Assembly (NCBI GenBank): GCA_016342745.1 | Contig: JAEINT010000004.1 | Location: 1-64,000 of the forward strand | Source of the DNA: Labilibaculum sp. | GTDB lineage: Bacteria > Bacteroidota > Bacteroidia > Bacteroidales > Marinifilaceae | DNA length: 64,000 bases | Reading direction: 5' to 3' | Part shown: one piece after another, positions 15,419 to 24,836 of the stretch | Numbering within the stretch: position 1 is the first letter of the stretch | Layout of the letters: each line of letters begins with the position of its first letter | Made by a program: the position numbers and the translations under genes | The notes under the pieces: model-generated | The model's input: only the letters and a program-made list of their open reading frames with translations | Databases searched by the model: none | Told to the model about the DNA's origin: nothing

Positions 15419-16852
15419 ATGAAGAATAATTTAATAGTCCTTTTTTGTGTAGGCTTTTGCTTGCTATTCTCCTTACAGGTTAATGCTCAAAAATATCATA
15501 TCGATATAGAATTAATTGGAAGCACGGATAGTACAGCATATTTAGCTCACTATTTCGATGGCAGAATATTTGCTGATGACACAACTCAACTAGTTAATGG
15601 GAAAGGTTCGTTCGTAAAACAAAAGCAATTGGATGAGGGTATCTACGTGATCTATCTACCATCTCAAAAATATTTTGATTTGTTAATTGGGAAAGATCAG
15701 GAATTCTCAATTAGTGCAGATCCAAAAAATTTTATTGAGAGCATAAAAATAACAGGAGCTGATGAAAGTATCGCTTTTCATGACTTTCAACAATTCATGA
15801 AAAAACAGAATACAAATTCAAAAAAGATACAAGAAGCATACAAGGCGAATAAAGATAATCCTTCTGAAAAAGAAAAGTACCAAGCAGCCTTTAAGAAAGC
15901 AGATAATGAAGTTAGATCCTATATAAAACAACTTCATGTCGATTATGCTGCTGATTTTTTCGTTTCTAAGTTTGCCCAATTTACGCTATCTCCTAAAATT
16001 CCTGATTTTTCAAAAGATGTTGCAGAATCAGTTACCGATAGAGATCAAGTAATTAGAAAGAAATCCTACTTATACAATAAGAACCATTACTTTGATTATG
16101 TCGATTTTGCGGATGAACGTTTTCTAAGAACACCTATTCTTAAAAATAAATTGGAGTTCTTCTTCGAAAAAATATTGGTTCAAAGTCCTGATACGATTGT
16201 AAAGGAATCGAGCTTGCTAATTGAAAAAGCCAGATCGAATGAAGATTTCTTTCAATATTTGGTTCAATACACTTTAAATTATGCCGTAAAAAGTAAAATC
16301 ATGGGTATGGATGCTGCCTTTGTAAATTTAGCCAAGAAATATTACCTAAGTGGGCAAGCAAATTGGGCCGATTCAACTCTATTAGCAAACATCAGAGAAA
16401 AAGTGATCAAACTTCAGTTTAATCTTATTGGCATGAAAGCTCAAGATTTGACAATGGAAACTCCAGAAGGTGAATTTGTGCGCTTACATGAAGTTGAAGC
16501 ACCCTATACGATATTGTATTTTTGGGAGCCAGACTGCGGTCATTGCAAAACAATCACCCCTCGCTTAAAAAGTGAAATCCTAGATAAATACAAACAGAAA
16601 GGTGTTGAAGTTTTTGCTGTTTGCACCCAAAATCAAAAAGAGGAATGGGAAAACTTTATAGCTGAGAAAGAATTGTTTGATTTTATTAATTGCTATGACC
16701 CACATCATCAAACAAACTTTAGAGTTTATTACGATGTTTTTAGTACACCCATAATATATTTACTCGATAAGGATAAAAAAATATTAGCCAAACGGCTTGA
16801 TGTCGATACCCTAAAGACATTTCTCGAAAACGAGCTAAAAAGCACTAAATAA
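15419..16852 (+). CDS. TlpA-like thiol-disulfide reductase with N-terminal DUF4369/DUF5106-type region
   Basis: This 477-residue exported protein starts with a signal peptide (about 1-23, ending NAQ). Residues about 25-125 form a beta-rich DUF4369-like domain (STAYLAHYFDGRIFADDT). A long helical middle resembling DUF5106 follows (about 130-330). The C-terminal thioredoxin fold begins near 340 (IGMKAQDLTMETPEGEFVRL) and has the active site CGHC in YFWEPDCGHCKTITP and the cis-Pro segment FSTPIIYLLD. Such proteins act in the periplasm on disulfides or haem-protein cysteines; the substrate is unknown. It is a single gene with its own terminator. Confidence 0.88.
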   Translation: MKNNLIVLFCVGFCLLFSLQVNAQKYHIDIELIGSTDSTAYLAHYFDGRIFADDTTQLVNGKGSFVKQKQLDEGIYVIYLPSQKYFDLLIGKDQEFSISADPKNFIESIKITGADESIAFHDFQQFMKKQNTNSKKIQEAYKANKDNPSEKEKYQAAFKKADNEVRSYIKQLHVDYAADFFVSKFAQFTLSPKIPDFSKDVAESVTDRDQVIRKKSYLYNKNHYFDYVDFADERFLRTPILKNKLEFFFEKILVQSPDTIVKESSLLIEKARSNEDFFQYLVQYTLNYAVKSKIMGMDAAFVNLAKKYYLSGQANWADSTLLANIREKVIKLQFNLIGMKAQDLTMETPEGEFVRLHEVEAPYTILYFWEPDCGHCKTITPRLKSEILDKYKQKGVEVFAVCTQNQKEEWENFIAEKELFDFINCYDPHHQTNFRVYYDVFSTPIIYLLDKDKKILAKRLDVDTLKTFLENELKSTK

Positions 16853-16860
16853 TAGAACAT

Positions 16861-16889
16861 AAGGATGCCAGAAGGCATCCTTTCTTTTT
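16861..16889 (+). terminator. Intrinsic terminator after the TlpA-like gene
   Basis: AAGGATGCC pairs with GGCATCCTT around AGAA, followed by TCTTTTT. It lies 8 bp after the stop. Confidence 0.92.
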
Positions 16890-17112
16890 GGACACAACTT
16901 TTTAAGAAAACACCCCCTACTTAAAAGCACCTTTCCGGAATAAAAACATGAAAATCCTGCAAAAGGATATTTTTTTGACATCCGCAAACGATATAGGGCT
17001 TTAAACATGGTAGATTATAAAATGAAAATCGTATTTTCAACATCTAATACCAAAAATTAATCAGCTTAACCATATTTTTCATAGCTGAAAAGTAACTATT
17101 AAACAATTTTTT

Positions 17113-18798
17113 ATGTGTGGATTTGTAGGAGTTTTTGATTTGAAGGTGGACGCTCAAGAGTTACGCCCTCAAATACTCGAAATGTCTAAAAAAATTCGTC
17201 ACAGAGGTCCAGATTGGTCTGGTATATTTTGTGATGAAAAAGCGATATTGTCTCATGAGAGACTATCGATTGTAGATCCTCAGTCAGGAGGACAACCACT
17301 TTATAGCAAAGATGGTAATTTGGCCCTGGCTGTTAATGGAGAAATCTATAATCATATGGATATTCGAAATCAGATGAACGGATCCTATGAGTTCTTGACA
17401 AAATCTGACTGTGAAGTTATCCTTGCCCTATACGACAAGAAAGGAATCGATTTTATCGATGACCTGAATGGAATATTCGCTTTTGCGCTATACGACAAAA
17501 AGAATGATTGTTACCTAATTGGTCGTGACCACATGGGAATTATACCTTTGTATCAAGGTTGGGATAAACATGGTAACTATTACGTAGCCTCAGAATTAAA
17601 AGCCTTAGAAGGATATTGCAACAAAATAGAAGAATTCTTACCTGGTAAATTCTTATACAGCAAAGATGGTGTTGTTAAAGAATGGTACCAACGTGATTGG
17701 ATGGATTTCGATAACATTAAGGACAATAAAACGGATATGGCTGAACTTAGAAAAGGTTTGGAAGATGCTGTACACCGTCAATTAATGTCTGATGTGCCTT
17801 ATGGAGTATTACTTTCAGGAGGTTTAGATTCTTCCGTAATTTCGGCTATTGCAAAAACATATGCTGGTAAACGTATTGAGTCGGGCGATGAAAAAGATGC
17901 ATGGTATCCTCAATTGCACTCTTTTGCAATTGGTTTGGAAGGTTCTCCAGATTTAGCTGCTTCTCGCAAGGTTGCAGATTTTATCGATACCATTCACCAC
18001 GAAGTAACCTTTACGGTTCAAGAAGGTTTGGATGCAATTAAGGATGTAATTTACCACTTGGAAACATATGATGTTACCACAGTTCGTGCTTCTACACCAA
18101 TGTATTTAATGGCAAGAGTTATTAAATCGATGGGAATTAAGATGGTCCTTTCTGGTGAAGGTGCCGACGAAATGTTTGGTGGTTATCTTTATTTCCATAA
18201 AGCTCCAAATGCGAAGGAATTTCATAACGAATGTTTACGTAAATTAGATAAACTTCACCAGTACGATTGCCTACGTTCTAACAAATCGATGGCTTCGTGG
18301 GGAGTTGAAAGTCGCGTTCCATTTTTAGATAAAGAATTCTTGGATATTGCCATGCGCATTAACCCAGATGACAAAATGTGTTCGAATGGTAGAATGGAAA
18401 AATGGGTGCTTCGTAAAGCATTCGAAGACTATTTGCCAGAAGAAGTAGCTTGGAGACAAAAGGAACAATTTTCTGATGGTGTTGGTTACAATTGGATTGA
18501 TACGTTGAAAGAAATTGCTGATAAAGAAATTTCTGACGAGCAATTGAAAAACGCAAGTTACCGATTCCCAGTAAATCCTCCGATGTCAAAAGAGGAATTT
18601 TACTATAGATCTATATTTGCTGAACAATTCCCTTCAGAGACTGCTGCATCTTGTGTACCATCGGTACCATCAATAGCATGTAGTTCTCCTGTTGCAATTG
18701 CCTGGGATGCTTCGTTCCAAAACAATGCTGATCCATCTGGTAGAGCTGTTAATGCGGTTCATAATGATGCGTACAAAGAAAAGACCGAAAGCAAGTAA
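17113..18798 (+). CDS. asnB: Asparagine synthase B (glutamine-hydrolysing)
   Basis: Makes asparagine from aspartate, glutamine and ATP in the cytoplasm. The 561 residues begin MCGFVGVFD, so after Met removal Cys2 is the N-terminal nucleophile of the glutaminase. KIRHRGPDWSG, LAVNGEIYNH and FAFALYDKK complete that domain (about 1-200). The synthetase half has the PP-loop LLSGGLDSS (about 235-243), SGEGADEMFGGYLYFHKAP and ESRVPFLDKEFLDIAM. Length and motif set match bacterial AsnB. The start is fixed by the need for Cys at position 2. A hairpin terminator follows 22 bp after the stop. Confidence 0.97.
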   Translation: MCGFVGVFDLKVDAQELRPQILEMSKKIRHRGPDWSGIFCDEKAILSHERLSIVDPQSGGQPLYSKDGNLALAVNGEIYNHMDIRNQMNGSYEFLTKSDCEVILALYDKKGIDFIDDLNGIFAFALYDKKNDCYLIGRDHMGIIPLYQGWDKHGNYYVASELKALEGYCNKIEEFLPGKFLYSKDGVVKEWYQRDWMDFDNIKDNKTDMAELRKGLEDAVHRQLMSDVPYGVLLSGGLDSSVISAIAKTYAGKRIESGDEKDAWYPQLHSFAIGLEGSPDLAASRKVADFIDTIHHEVTFTVQEGLDAIKDVIYHLETYDVTTVRASTPMYLMARVIKSMGIKMVLSGEGADEMFGGYLYFHKAPNAKEFHNECLRKLDKLHQYDCLRSNKSMASWGVESRVPFLDKEFLDIAMRINPDDKMCSNGRMEKWVLRKAFEDYLPEEVAWRQKEQFSDGVGYNWIDTLKEIADKEISDEQLKNASYRFPVNPPMSKEEFYYRSIFAEQFPSETAASCVPSVPSIACSSPVAIAWDASFQNNADPSGRAVNAVHNDAYKEKTESK

Positions 18799-18820
18799 TT
18801 ATTGCTTATCGAGAATATAT

Positions 18821-18853
18821 AAAGGCCATTTGCATGATGCAAATGGCCTTTTT
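18821..18853 (+). terminator. Intrinsic terminator of asnB
   Basis: AAAGGCCATTTGCAT pairs with ATGCAAATGGCCTTT in a near-perfect stem with essentially no extra loop, ending in a T run. Confidence 0.95.
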
Positions 18854-18893
18854 CTATGAAAAAGTTTGATTCATCTCAAAACAATCCTCAGAA

Positions 18894-18970
18894 ATTACCC
18901 CAAACCCCTAAAGGGGCTTAAATGGGTAGTATATTTTTTTTGAGTCCCCTTTAGGGGATTTAGGGGTAAT
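18894..18970. repeat. REP/MITE-like palindromic element
   Basis: The left end ATTACCCCAAACCCCTAAA, continuing GGGG, is inversely repeated at the right end, CCCCTTTAGGGGATTTAGG, continuing GGTAAT. About 30-bp ends, each with its own small hairpin, flank an AT-rich centre with a T run. It has the same design and size as the element at 8901-8979. Confidence 0.75.
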
Positions 18971-19137
18971 CATTATAATATCATCCTATAGGGAACAACA
19001 GTAAAGAGGATGATTCACTTATTGGTAAACTAAAGTCGGGAAACCAAATTATTAAAGAGAAAATCAAATTCAATTGTAGTAAGGCTTTCTGCTATTAATG
19101 TTCTAATTTAGCAGATTCAAACAAGAGAATCACATCC

Positions 19138-20124
19138 ATGCTAGATAAGAAGAGAAAACATCCTGAAGTAAAGTCGAGATTACACCAAAGAAATAAAAAC
19201 CGATCACGATACGATTTTAAACAGTTGGTTGAAACCTGTCCTGAATTAAAACCTTTTGTAATCTTAAATAAGTATGAGGATGAATCGATTGATTTTGCAA
19301 ATCCTGATGCTATTAAGATGCTAAACAAAGCACTTTTAATACATTTCTATGGATTGGAAACATGGGATATTCCTGAAGGCTATCTTTGTCCTCCAATACC
19401 AGGTAGAGCAGACTATATTCATCACATTGCTGATTTGTTATGTCAAAACAATTACGGAAAAATACCAAGAGGTGCTAATTTTACTTGTTTAGACATTGGT
19501 GTTGGTGCAAACTGTATTTACCCAATTATTGGTAACAATGAATATGGATGGTCTTTTATTGGTTCAGAAATTGATCCTGTTGCCTTAAAATCAGCAGAAG
19601 AGATTGTCAATTCAAATCCAAGTCTAAAAGGAAATGTTCAGTGCGTTATGCAGGAAAATCCTAAAGACTTTTTTTACGGTGTAATTCCAAAAGATGGACT
19701 TGTAGATTTATCAATTTGCAATCCTCCGTTTCATGCTTCGGCTGAAGCTGCAATGGAAGGAACAATGCGAAAAACAAGAAACTTGGCCAAAGAAAAAGTA
19801 AGCAAACCTAGCTTAAATTTTGCTGGTCAGAGTAATGAATTATGGTGCGAAGGTGGTGAAGCCAGGTTTGTTAGAAACATGGTTAATCAAAGCAGAAAGT
19901 TTGCAAAATCATGTTTTTGGTTCTCAAGTTTAATTTCAAAAGAATCGAATCTTAAAAACATATATCAAGCACTAAATGAAGCAAATGCTGTAAAAATAGA
20001 AACTCTTCCTATGGGACAAGGCAATAAAACAAGTAGAGTTGTTGCTTGGACATTCCTTACGAAACCAGAACAGCAAAAATGGAAAAGCACAAGGTGGAAT
20101 GTGAAGCCTAAGAAAAAGGAATAA
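19138..20124 (+). CDS. rlmF: 23S rRNA (adenine-1618-N6)-methyltransferase
   Basis: SAM-dependent methylation of A1618 in 23S rRNA. The 328 residues begin with the typical LHQRNKNRSRYDFKQLVETCPELKPFV region. Then comes the SAM-binding motif LDIGVGANCIYPIIG (about 119-133), and the N6-adenine catalytic NPPF in SICNPPFHAS (about 195-205). The EGGEARFVRNM and KSCFWFSSLISKESNL segments are conserved in RlmF. The ATG at 19138 gives a full-length protein. It is a single gene followed by a GC-poor hairpin. Confidence 0.95.
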   Translation: MLDKKRKHPEVKSRLHQRNKNRSRYDFKQLVETCPELKPFVILNKYEDESIDFANPDAIKMLNKALLIHFYGLETWDIPEGYLCPPIPGRADYIHHIADLLCQNNYGKIPRGANFTCLDIGVGANCIYPIIGNNEYGWSFIGSEIDPVALKSAEEIVNSNPSLKGNVQCVMQENPKDFFYGVIPKDGLVDLSICNPPFHASAEAAMEGTMRKTRNLAKEKVSKPSLNFAGQSNELWCEGGEARFVRNMVNQSRKFAKSCFWFSSLISKESNLKNIYQALNEANAVKIETLPMGQGNKTSRVVAWTFLTKPEQQKWKSTRWNVKPKKKE

Positions 20125-20133
20125 TTTAAATAG

Positions 20134-20162
20134 TAAGAGCTTCACCATTGGTGAGGCTCTTA
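20134..20162 (+). terminator. Hairpin after rlmF
   Basis: TAAGAGC plus TCACC pairs with GGTGA plus GCTCTTA around an ATT loop, with one mismatch between the two stem blocks. The following T-tract is weak, so termination is probable but not certain. Confidence 0.6.
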
Positions 20163-20619
20163 AATTATCGTTTAATATCATTTTACTATTTATCTCCCCA
20201 CATTAAATAGCTATTGTCTTCAAGCCGTATGGCTTTTACTTTTCTCCTTAAATGAGAAAAGCAAACAAAAGAATCAAGTCAGTCTGATCCTTGTTAACTC
20301 TTTGTTCTTACCAACTTACACGCCTTGCGGCAGGCTGACAAAGCACGCTCAAATCATATTCTATAAATACAATTGTAATTCTTAAAAATTGCTATCAAGC
20401 TATTTAGATTTATCGAGCAGTCATACCACGACCCGCTTGGATCGCTTATAATCAGATCATTACAGCTTTTGTTGTTTTGAGAAAGCGTTAGGGATTGAAG
20501 CGGAAACCCCACAGCGAAGAATGAGCGAAGAGTTGGAGTGGAAAGCCCGCCCGAAGGGAACGCCCATAAAAAAAGGCCAATACCCGAAAGTACCAGCCTC
20601 TTAACTCTAACCTAACTTC
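20163..20619. other. Intergenic region with a structured-looking conserved-type element (20483-20575)
   Basis: No gene is visible. The 20483-20575 stretch is GC-richer than its surroundings. It reads AGCGTTAGGGATTGAAGCGG, continues with GGAAACCCC and several GCGAAGA and GGAAAGCCCG blocks, and ends CCCGAAGGGAACGCCC. Its ends pair (GCGTT with AACGC), suggesting a folded RNA or a dispersed repeat. I recall similar GCGTTAGGGATTGAAG strings in intergenic regions of other Bacteroidota, but cannot name a family with certainty. The segment at about 20322-20335 (GCCTTGCGGCAGGC) is another small palindrome. Confidence 0.45.
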
Positions 20620-21588
20620 TTATAATGAATTGTTTTTTATAAAGTCGATTAATTCATCGATGTAAGCAAAGCTCATACCAACTACTGTATCTGCGGCTCC
20701 GTAGTATACTGCAACCTTATTTCCTTCGGTTAAGGCAGCACATGGAAACACAACATTAGGCACATCGCCCATTAGCTCGTAAGGCGCTGCTGGAGCCAAT
20801 AAATATGGTTTTGTACGAAACAATACCTTATCGGGATTTTCAAGATCGAGAAGCGCTGCTCCCATTGAATAACGGAAACCATTACAGGTATTGATTACAC
20901 CATGATAAAACATTAACCAACCATCTTTGGTGCGAATTGGTACCGAACCTGCTCCAATTTTAGTACACTGCCAAGCACTGTCTTCAAAAGGAGTCACTTT
21001 CATAGCGCAACGGTGCTCTCCCCAATATTTCATATCAGGACTATAAGAGATGTAAATATCGCCAAAAGGTGTGTGTCCATTATCGCTTGGACGACTTAGC
21101 ATTGCATATTTACCATCGATTTTCTCTGGGAATAATACTCCATTACGATTGAAAGGCAAAAAGGCATTTTCGCACTGATGAAAAGTTTTAAAATCGTAAG
21201 TATAAGCAATTCCAATAGTTGGTCCGTGATATCCATTACACCAAGTAATCCAATAGCGATCTTCAATCCAACAAACACGAGGATCGTATTTGTAATCAGA
21301 TTCGATCATCTCGGTATTGCCCGCTTCCATCTCAATTGGTTCATGATTTATTTCCCAATTGATTCCATCTTTACTAAAACCGGCAAAAATATTCATTTGT
21401 ACCGCTTTGTTATCGCAACGAAAAACTCCGGCAAAGCCATCTTCGAAAGGAACTACCGCACTATTAAAAATACTATTGGAAGTCGGTATATCATACCTTC
21501 CGATTACAGGATTTTGAGAATATCTCCACATTACATCCGTACATCCTTCCGGCCTATCTTCCCAAGGCATATTTGCTTTACTAGTCAT
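20620..21588 (-). CDS. GH130 beta-mannoside phosphorylase, GH130_2-like
   Basis: Inverting phosphorylase that splits a beta-mannoside with phosphate to give mannose 1-phosphate. The 322 residues fit GH130 subfamily 2, which includes Man-beta-1,4-GlcNAc and beta-1,4-mannooligosaccharide phosphorylases, better than the longer mannosylglucose enzymes. The five-bladed propeller motifs [33 protein letters not shown] (Asp102, matching the catalytic Asp104 of the gut enzyme UhgbMP), [15 protein letters not shown] and MFYHGV are present. There is no signal peptide, so it acts in the cytoplasm. It is last in an operon after two transporters and a GH92, so it probably takes the imported Man-GlcNAc core left by alpha-mannosidases. 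Family certain, substrate inferred from context. Confidence 0.92.
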   Translation of the reverse strand: MTSKANMPWEDRPEGCTDVMWRYSQNPVIGRYDIPTSNSIFNSAVVPFEDGFAGVFRCDNKAVQMNIFAGFSKDGINWEINHEPIEMEAGNTEMIESDYKYDPRVCWIEDRYWITWCNGYHGPTIGIAYTYDFKTFHQCENAFLPFNRNGVLFPEKIDGKYAMLSRPSDNGHTPFGDIYISYSPDMKYWGEHRCAMKVTPFEDSAWQCTKIGAGSVPIRTKDGWLMFYHGVINTCNGFRYSMGAALLDLENPDKVLFRTKPYLLAPAAPYELMGDVPNVVFPCAALTEGNKVAVYYGAADTVVGMSFAYIDELIDFIKNNSL

Positions 21589-21635
21589 CTTTAATTTGTT
21601 TAATTCTTTATGAATTTGATTTTATCAATATCGTT

Positions 21636-23501
21636 TTAATTTTCTTCTGTTTCTTTTTTACAATAGGTATAATCTGCTGGATAATCTTCCAGCTTTTTGT
21701 ACCAAGTATAATAAAGTATAATGCTCGTAATAATAAACAATGCAATTACCCATGAAAGGGATGTGTATTTACCAATTACAAAATAGATTGGGATCAATGG
21801 CAACATCATTTGCCATCCTGCTCCAATGGTGCAATTGAACATGTCCTTTAAAAAATCATTATTTGGCAATGCTTCGGGCTTTTGTGCTTTCAGCTTTAGG
21901 TAGACAGGCTTCCAAAATCCCCATGGTCGAACACTTTCGTAAAATTTAATTAATACCTCATTGGATTCAGGCTTGGTTAGTAAACTACCAATAATAGAAA
22001 CTGCAAAAGAGAATAGAAAAATAAATGGGAAAGCATAAATTGGTGAGACTTCGGGAAACACTACAGGTGCAACCAAAGAAGCAAGTAAACCGGCTAGCAT
22101 TCCATAAAAATATCCATAACCATTGAATCTCCACCATACCCATTTTAAAAGGTTTGATGCTGTATATCCGCCAAATAAAGCTCCTACCAACCATTTCATT
22201 ACCGTATCGATGCTTTCAGCAAAAAAGCCAAAGAATATTCCTACAATTACGACTGCGAATGATGCGAGATAACTCATTCGAACATATTTCTTTTGAGAAG
22301 CATTTGGATTGATGAATTTCTTGTAAATATCATTTACGATATAAGCTGGTCCGGCATTTACATTTGCTGCAAAAGTGGACATGAAAGCCGCGATTAATCC
22401 TGCTAGTAATAAACCTTTAGCTCCATCGGGAACGAAATTATTTAAAGCATAAGGTAAGACCATCTCAAAATCGATGTTATTACCCATTTTATTAAACTCT
22501 GGAGCCAAATAAACCAAAGCCAAAGCAGCTAAACCTGCAATCATCAAATAGCGAGGAACAAATAGTACTAAAGATACGATTCCACTCATTTTAGCCGCAT
22601 CTTTAGGTGTTTCTGTAGAAAGTATACGCTGCATATCGTAACTAGGAACTGGTCCAGCAATACTCACTAATACACCTTTAAAAATCATCATCATCATCAA
22701 AACGGAGAACATATTGTATCCGTCGATGTCTATTTTGTGATTTACCGCAGGTATTAGATTACCCCAATCCAAATCAAGAGTCCAACCAAAAGAAATATCT
22801 GCCCATCCTGCAGGTACAGCAGCCGCAATTTGCTCTGGTGTAACTAAGGAAATAGCAATTACACCAACCATTATACAGGCAATAGCCATAATCACAAACT
22901 GCAGTATTTCTGTAAAAACTACTGAATACATTCCACCTTTCACAACATATAAGGTGGTTAAACCCATGATGATTATTGCGTACATATTTTCAGATGTAAT
23001 CGTTAGACCCAGAACAGTCGCATGCAAATCCCAAGGGAAAAATGTTTGTGCGAATTTACCAACCCCTACAAATCCGTAGGTTATAAAACCGATTACACTT
23101 ATAATGGCAAATAATACAACGATTAAATGCGAAAGTTGTGATCCTCGACCATCACCAAAACGAGTTTTTAACCACTCGGCTCCTGTCATCACATTCGAAC
23201 GACGTAACCAGATAGCCATGAACATCATTAGGAAAATTTGATTCCAAACGGGCCATAACCAAGGAATCCATAATGACTTTAAACCATATACAAACAAAAT
23301 GGTAACCGTCCACATGGTTCCAGTAATATCGAACATACCCGATGCGTTGGAAACTCCAAGCATGTACCATGGTATTTTATTTCCTCCCAAAAAGTAATTG
23401 GAAAGATTCTTAGAGGCTTTTTTTGATAGAAAATAACCTATAAAAATGGTTAAAATAATGTATCCTAAAATTATGGATAGATCGAGTGTTGATAAGTTCA
23501 T
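21636..23501 (-). CDS. Sodium:solute symporter (SSS family)
   Basis: Inner-membrane Na+-coupled sugar uptake. The 621 residues have about 13-14 TM segments. It begins LSIILGYIILTIFIGYFLSKKA with the characteristic NYFLGGNKIPWYMLGVSNASGMFDITGT, and TLYVVKGGMYSVVFTEILQF in the fifth or sixth helix region. LIAAFMSTFAANVNAGPAYIVND lies in the Na+-site region of TM8. The C-terminus has an extra cytosolic part and two late TMs. It lies 47 bp upstream of the GH130 gene and 10 bp downstream of the MFS gene, so all are cotranscribed. The likely cargo is a mannose-containing disaccharide or mannose; the family alone does not tell. Confidence 0.92.
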   Translation of the reverse strand: MNLSTLDLSIILGYIILTIFIGYFLSKKASKNLSNYFLGGNKIPWYMLGVSNASGMFDITGTMWTVTILFVYGLKSLWIPWLWPVWNQIFLMMFMAIWLRRSNVMTGAEWLKTRFGDGRGSQLSHLIVVLFAIISVIGFITYGFVGVGKFAQTFFPWDLHATVLGLTITSENMYAIIIMGLTTLYVVKGGMYSVVFTEILQFVIMAIACIMVGVIAISLVTPEQIAAAVPAGWADISFGWTLDLDWGNLIPAVNHKIDIDGYNMFSVLMMMMIFKGVLVSIAGPVPSYDMQRILSTETPKDAAKMSGIVSLVLFVPRYLMIAGLAALALVYLAPEFNKMGNNIDFEMVLPYALNNFVPDGAKGLLLAGLIAAFMSTFAANVNAGPAYIVNDIYKKFINPNASQKKYVRMSYLASFAVVIVGIFFGFFAESIDTVMKWLVGALFGGYTASNLLKWVWWRFNGYGYFYGMLAGLLASLVAPVVFPEVSPIYAFPFIFLFSFAVSIIGSLLTKPESNEVLIKFYESVRPWGFWKPVYLKLKAQKPEALPNNDFLKDMFNCTIGAGWQMMLPLIPIYFVIGKYTSLSWVIALFIITSIILYYTWYKKLEDYPADYTYCKKETEEN

Positions 23502-23511
23502 TTAATGAAAA

Positions 23512-24804
23512 TTAGATTTTATCTTCATCTGCTTCACTTTCTTCTGAATGAACAAAAGGAACAAATCTTGCTGCTAATAAAGATGGAATTATAACAACAA
23601 GTATGCATATAAAAAACAACTTATAGCCTAACCAATCGCTCATAAAACCACTTAACATTCCCGGTATCATAATGCCCAGATTCATAATTCCTGTAGCAAA
23701 TGCATAATGAGCCATTTTATATTTACCAGGAGCAACTTGTTGCATCATGAACAACATTAAACCCACAAAGCCAAAACCATATACAAAGTATTCAACCACA
23801 ACTGCAGATCCAATTAGAAGTACGCTTTCTGGGCGGTAAACAGCTAATAGAGCGTAAATTATAAATTGAACGTTAAAAATACAAACTAGAGTGAACAAAG
23901 ATTTTTTTAATCCTCGGGCTGAAATATAATAACCTGCTAAGATTGAACCTAGAACAAAAGCTGCAGAACCAAATACACCATAAATAATACCTATTTGCGA
24001 AGTACTAAGTCCCAAACCACCCTCTTCGATAGCTGCTTTAAAAAACAAAGGAGCAATTTTAATAGCAAAGCCTTCGGTAAATCGATATAAGATGATGAAG
24101 CCAATAAACCAACCAATATATTTTTTCTGAAAAAAGGTTTTTATGACATCCCATAAGGTTTTAAATCCCTCATTTAAGGAAGCTACCTCACTGCTTGCAT
24201 TTCCTCCCGATGGTAACATTTTAATATGATAAAAAGCCAATGAAATCATGATTGCAGCATAGGTTAGCATAACAGCCATCCATGCATGCAGCACACCAAA
24301 TCGTTCTTCCAGAATTCCCGCTAAATAAACAAAAGCACCGGCAGTTAAGATTTTTGCTAAATTATACGAAGCACCTTGCCATCCAATATATTTTGCTTGC
24401 TCTTTTCCTGATAAAACACTTAGGTAAACCCCATCGGTGGCAATATCGTGAGTTGCACCACTAAAAGCTACAACAGCCAATAATGCAATAGAATAGGTAA
24501 AGAAATGATCCAATGGTAAGGACAATGCGACCAGAACAAATGTAATACCTGTTACGAGTTGAGTTGCAACAACAAAATGTTTTTTTGTTTTAAACATTTC
24601 TAATATAGGACTCCATAGTGGCTTTAATGTCCAAGGTAACATGATCAGTGAGGTCCAAAATGCAATTAACGAATCGGATATCTCGAAGCTCTTAAACATT
24701 AGTACAGATGCTTGAGCGATAGCAATAAAAGGTAAACCCATTGCAAAATATGCTGTCGGAATCCAAGTAGCTGGGTGTTTTAGTCTTTTAGTAGTTTTTG
24801 ACAT
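23512..24804 (-). CDS. MFS transporter, AmpG/SLC33-like
   Basis: This 430-residue inner-membrane transporter has about 12 TM helices. The start WIPTAYFAMGLPFIAIAQASVLMF, the loop ATHDIATDGVYLSVLSGKEQAKYIGWQGASYN and a large C-terminal half resemble the AmpG/PAT branch of the MFS. That branch moves amino-sugar-containing muropeptides or acyl-CoA. In this PUL it could import GlcNAc-containing disaccharide such as Man-GlcNAc; this is inference. It sits between GH92 and the SSS gene with 32-bp and 10-bp gaps. Having two different permeases in one operon suggests two products (for example free mannose and a disaccharide). Confidence 0.88.
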   Translation of the reverse strand: MSKTTKRLKHPATWIPTAYFAMGLPFIAIAQASVLMFKSFEISDSLIAFWTSLIMLPWTLKPLWSPILEMFKTKKHFVVATQLVTGITFVLVALSLPLDHFFTYSIALLAVVAFSGATHDIATDGVYLSVLSGKEQAKYIGWQGASYNLAKILTAGAFVYLAGILEERFGVLHAWMAVMLTYAAIMISLAFYHIKMLPSGGNASSEVASLNEGFKTLWDVIKTFFQKKYIGWFIGFIILYRFTEGFAIKIAPLFFKAAIEEGGLGLSTSQIGIIYGVFGSAAFVLGSILAGYYISARGLKKSLFTLVCIFNVQFIIYALLAVYRPESVLLIGSAVVVEYFVYGFGFVGLMLFMMQQVAPGKYKMAHYAFATGIMNLGIMIPGMLSGFMSDWLGYKLFFICILVVIIPSLLAARFVPFVHSEESEADEDKI

Positions 24805-24836
24805 TTCTAATTAAGAGGTATGATAAGGTTATCTTT

